In this document: positions 19,374-22,808 of the stretch, one piece after another
How the letters are laid out: every line of letters begins with the position of its first letter
Numbering within the stretch: position 1 is the first letter of the stretch
Assembly: GCA_027604005.1 (NCBI GenBank)
Contig: JADGJT010000363.1
Coordinates: forward strand, 1 to 22,808
Length of the DNA stretch: 22,808 nucleotides
From: Dinochytrium kinnereticum
Taxonomy: Eukaryota > Chytridiomycota > Chytridiomycetes > Chytridiales > Chytridiaceae
Direction: 5' to 3'
The notes under the pieces: model-generated
Databases searched by the model: none
The model's input: the letters and a program-made list of their open reading frames with translations, nothing else
What the model was told of the DNA's origin: nothing
Program-made: the position numbers and the translations under genes

Positions 19374-22300
19374 TTCAAGATTGTGGGGGTGGAAAGAAGT
19401 TTGATTTGGTGTGATTATCTTTTTGTGATCATGGTGGGTGGTGTTTCGGAGCTATCTCCGCACGATATTTTGGCCAGCTTCGCCATGTGCACATCGGAGT
19501 CATATTGCATCTTTGACAGAGTTACGTGAAGCATACACTCACATTAATATCCACCTCGATCTTTTGTGGATGCCTGTGAACATTGTTGTTTACCTTTGAT
19601 AACTGTGGTGTTATCAAGTTCACATTTTTGGCCCCATCTTTTTTTTTTATATCTCTCTTTTGAATGTAAATATTGTATTGATTTTAATGAAAGCACTTAG
19701 TTTAAATCAAACAACGTTTTTTGAGTTACCACCTCAGATGTTTAATCATCAAAACTATACCTCATTCCTGAAGAGGCTGATATCAATTTATCCGCTCAAA
19801 AGATCTCGAAGCTCCAAGGTAAGTCTCCAACTCCCTCATACACATCGCGAATATGTAAGTTAAGAGATTCGACATATTCAGTAGATAGAGAAATTCTATC
19901 AATTACGTACTGATCTCCATGCAAGCACGATAGATTGAATCCACCAGAAATTAGGGTTTCGGTAGTTCAGTTCGGTAGCGGTGGGTATGGATGCCGTCAT
20001 GATGGAATACGAGGATGGTTCAGAAGTTGCAGCCGATTGGGACATGGACCGGCCAGACAAAGGGTGGGAGAGCAGTTTCCAGCACAGGATGAGAATCTGG
20101 TGGAAGAATAGATGTAGTGAGGGATGAAGGTTGTGAGATGGATCATTGGCTGCCATCAGAATTGGAAGCAAAGGCATTGATGATGGTTGCTTCCATGGTT
20201 ATTAAGGCAAGTATGCATTCGTGCTAAGTGTAGCAGAGCGGGATCAGGGCACTGATGAATACAACGACTTTGAAATGCAGGTTAGAGTGGATTGCATAGC
20301 TGGCCACCAGGTGGGCTGCAAGGGCTAAAGAAGGGAGGTAGATACTTTTTCTCATATTCCTTAGCAAGGAACTGAGAAACAAATTGATTGGAGAAGCCTC
20401 GCAAGCAAATTTGCAGGACGCCCACAACAGCTGTGGGGATCCAAATATAATGCTATATAGACCGCTTGAGAGACTTTTAATGTTGAGCAGGTGAGCCCAC
20501 ATACAGGTCACGGTAAAGGCCAGCCCTTTGCAGTCCATGTGCAGACCTCCATCTTTCACGGAATTGCCGGGGATAGGCGCTTGCTTATCCTGCTCCCAAT
20601 ATTTTTTTTCTCCCTTATCTCTCTTCATATATAGATTTCTCTCTTTTTTTCTTTACACTATGATCCAACGGACTGTACCCGACCCGTGTGCTGAAGTGCC
20701 TTTTTTAACCCCACTCTCTTTCCTTGCCTGGTCACCTCAAAAATACGAGCACCGTAACGTTCTTTCAGGCCAATATCTCAACACTCTGGGCTCCAGTTAA
20801 GGCTACCGGGGGACATGATAGCGCCTGGGGTTACCTCCTTCCAACTCCGGATTAAACTTTATGATGGGGTTTAGGGACTTTCCCTCCACTAGTTTAATAG
20901 AGCTGGAGTTTGTATACGGTTTTGCAAAGCTTTGGCAATTATGCATCCGTGCCCAGCTTTTATACCGTGCCCTTAGCACTCGTTCCGCACCAAGCAGAGG
21001 GCAGCCTTCAAAGAGATCTCTTTTCCAACTGTTTAAAGCATCTTATAAGATGATAAATTTATTGGAAGCTATAAAACCTCTCTTACGTTTGTTACCTGAG
21101 AATCACGTGTTTTGCTCACTGTTTCCTCAGGTATTCCCTGTCATAAATATATGAAGTGTATTGCTCGCTGTTTCCTAATTTCTACAAGCTTTCCGATGCT
21201 CTGTTTTCCAAAAATACTATTATAATCTACTGGTTCGGAGGATTTTCAGTTAATCAGTTCTCTCACCTTAGGATTGCAAGGGTCCCAATGCGGCCTTTCA
21301 TGATGCCTTTACCTATTCTATCTTTACAGGATGGCTTGTGCTTGATACTCCCGTTTGGAGGTTCCAGTTATTGAGCCACGCTCAGGTTGCACTTGGAGTG
21401 GGCTCTCGTGACTGTATTCCTCTGTGGTTCCCTGCTATCGTTTTATCCTGGAAATGAGATGCGCCTCCATCCCTGTCATGGCGATTGAGTTCCGCACCTT
21501 CAAAGTCCGTTTCTTTCCAAACCCCTCGACATTATCCCGCTGGGCGGGGCCACACCTTTAGCTAAATGAGCAGGACCTTCAGGGTAAGGGTTGCTTGGGC
21601 TTTAGTCTCATCGGCATTCAGAGACAACTGTGGGAATCTAGCGTTTCTCACATGTTCGCTGCGGCGAGTATTCCTATTCTAAGTCCTCTGTGTACCTTTT
21701 CCCTCAGCAAAGTGATTTTTTTCGCGAGGATGGTTTTTTCCACCCTTTTCTTTTCTATTCTTTCCTTTTGAGGATTTTTTGGTCTTGGGAGCGCTTTTCT
21801 GCGTCTCTCATTTCTTTCCACTGTTGGTGTCGTCTTCAGCCTTCGGGCGTGCCCGTGCGTTTCCCGCGGGAATGGTGGAAGGGATACCAGCGATGTACAC
21901 TTTTGTTCCAGGACCGACGGCGCGTCTCTTGCCCCTGCAGCGAGTGACGTGTCCTGATTTTAGTATATGTTTTTTTGTTGTTTCTTTACGTGATTTTGCT
22001 ATATTGTTCTTAGTATTTGATTGCGGTATAAAAGGATGATTTTAGTAACAATAAAGGACTGTTTTCCCACGTGTTTGAGGGGTTTTAATGAGGAATGTGG
22101 CATCCAATCAATGCACTCTCTGATGCGTTGAGGATTGGTTGCCTTTATTTATATATTTTTTATCTATTTATTGTATTCTTTTTAGGTTGTCCAATAAATT
22201 GAGAGAGTTTCTGTCCCAAATTGGAATTCTGAGGTCAAGCAATGAAGACACTATCCTCAACCCCTAGGAGCGTCTGCTCCTTGCCCTGCGCTCCCTTTTC

Positions 22301-22808
22301 CACCCGTAGCAGATTGTCAGGCCACCCCTCTTCCCTCTACCACTGGGATATCCTCCAATGCGACACTGGCGTAAGCTGCTATTGGAGAATAACTCCTCCT
22401 TCCGATGTAACCACCCAACCAAGTACGCCTCTGGTACAGCTTCAAACCCCTATCTGATCTGCGTTATCGGGAGGCGAAGAGCGAGGTGACCTAGCTCTGG
22501 GATATAAGAAGCCTACGCCATGTTCACAATGACGATAGGTAGATTATGGAGCCGATGACAATTCCTGGAGCATGACTGCCCCAGCGTGTGATCGCACTTC
22601 TACGCACTGGTAACAAAGCTTAAGTATCTATTTGTGTGAAGTTCTCTCTTAGGCCCTCCATGACTCAGCCTTGACCATCATGGAAGAGAACCACATTTGC
22701 CACGCCGTCCTCGATCTCGAACGTACTTCGCGATCCAAGGGCGGAAACAGCTCCTCTTTTGCTGAGGCAAGGATTTTGTGTGTGCTGTACTGCCAAGCGG
22801 GTCTCTCA
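19374..22808. other. 3.4 kb without a supportable gene
   Basis: The first part is the 3' region of the orphan membrane gene. After about 19650 the composition becomes more A+T-rich, open frames are short (134 residues at most), none has a recognised domain, and no splice pattern joins them convincingly. The best single frame is 20628-20224 (-), which starts with ATG and has two hydrophobic stretches, but nothing supports its expression. An imperfect 21-base direct repeat lies at 21107-21127 and 21156-21176. No tRNA B-box, rRNA, reverse transcriptase, integrase or terminal repeat was seen by eye. It may be decayed repeat DNA or a long regulatory spacer, or the start of a gene outside the window. 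Confidence 0.5.
21107..21176 (+). repeat. Imperfect 21-base direct repeat
   Basis: Two copies of a 21-base unit, GTGT(T/A)TTGCTC(A/G)CTGTTTCCT, start 49 bases apart and differ at two positions. Non-coding context. Confidence 0.6.

Noticed and set aside
20224..20628. A 134-residue minus-strand frame starting with ATG and bearing hydrophobic stretches
   Set aside because: No family resemblance, no clear splice continuation to 20177-19899, and surrounding sequence looks non-coding. Kept only as a remark in the gene-free entry.
20861..22457. A row of short plus-strand frames, considered as remains of a transposon
   Set aside because: No reverse transcriptase, transposase or integrase motif and no terminal repeats could be seen.

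Overview
This window looks like nuclear DNA of a fungus, probably an early-diverging (chytrid-like) lineage. Every recognisable gene is eukaryotic and most are cut by short GT-AG introns of about 48 to 130 bases, with the standard code. The set combines a fungal-type SEC24 and LSG1, a mitochondrial 5-aminolevulinate synthase, an RNF121-type RING protein (family known from animals, uncommon in Dikarya) and a Dpy-30-motif protein of the kind often found in flagellated lineages. The taxonomic placement is inference; family assignments rest on recognisable motifs.

Layout: (1) 56-616 (+), the 3' part of a YbjQ/UPF0145-type gene whose start lies left of the window. (2) 2378-1302 (-), an intronless Dpy-30-motif protein. 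(3) 7918-3389 (-), SEC24 in 13 coding exons, the COPII cargo adaptor. (4) 8891-11508 (+), LSG1, the cytoplasmic circularly permuted GTPase of 60S ribosome maturation, in six exons. (5) 14354-12473 (-), an RNF121-like multi-pass membrane RING protein in four exons, with an extra N-terminal region. (6) 17073-15036 (-), 5-aminolevulinate synthase (HEM1/ALAS) in four exons, with four Cys-Pro dipeptides near the N terminus. (7) 17949-19373 (+), an unrecognised six- or seven-span membrane protein in three exons. (8) 19374-22808, about 3.4 kb with no gene I can support.

The genes are unrelated housekeeping functions, not an operon or cluster. SEC24/LSG1 and ALAS/gene 7 are head-to-head pairs sharing intergenic regions of about 0.97 and 0.88 kb. 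LSG1 and the RNF121-like gene converge. Low-complexity DNA is common: C-A homopolymer junctions, (GTT)8, (ATGC)5, (GAA)7, (GGAT)5 and a G-quadruplex motif. I found no rRNA, tRNA, CRISPR, virus or intact transposon. Nothing here amounts to a new multi-gene system. The most interesting items are the orphan membrane protein, the ALAS Cys-Pro cluster with a dyad-bearing divergent promoter, the symmetric GTPase-motif exon and stop-free introns of LSG1, and the splice-assembled stop codon of the YbjQ-type gene.
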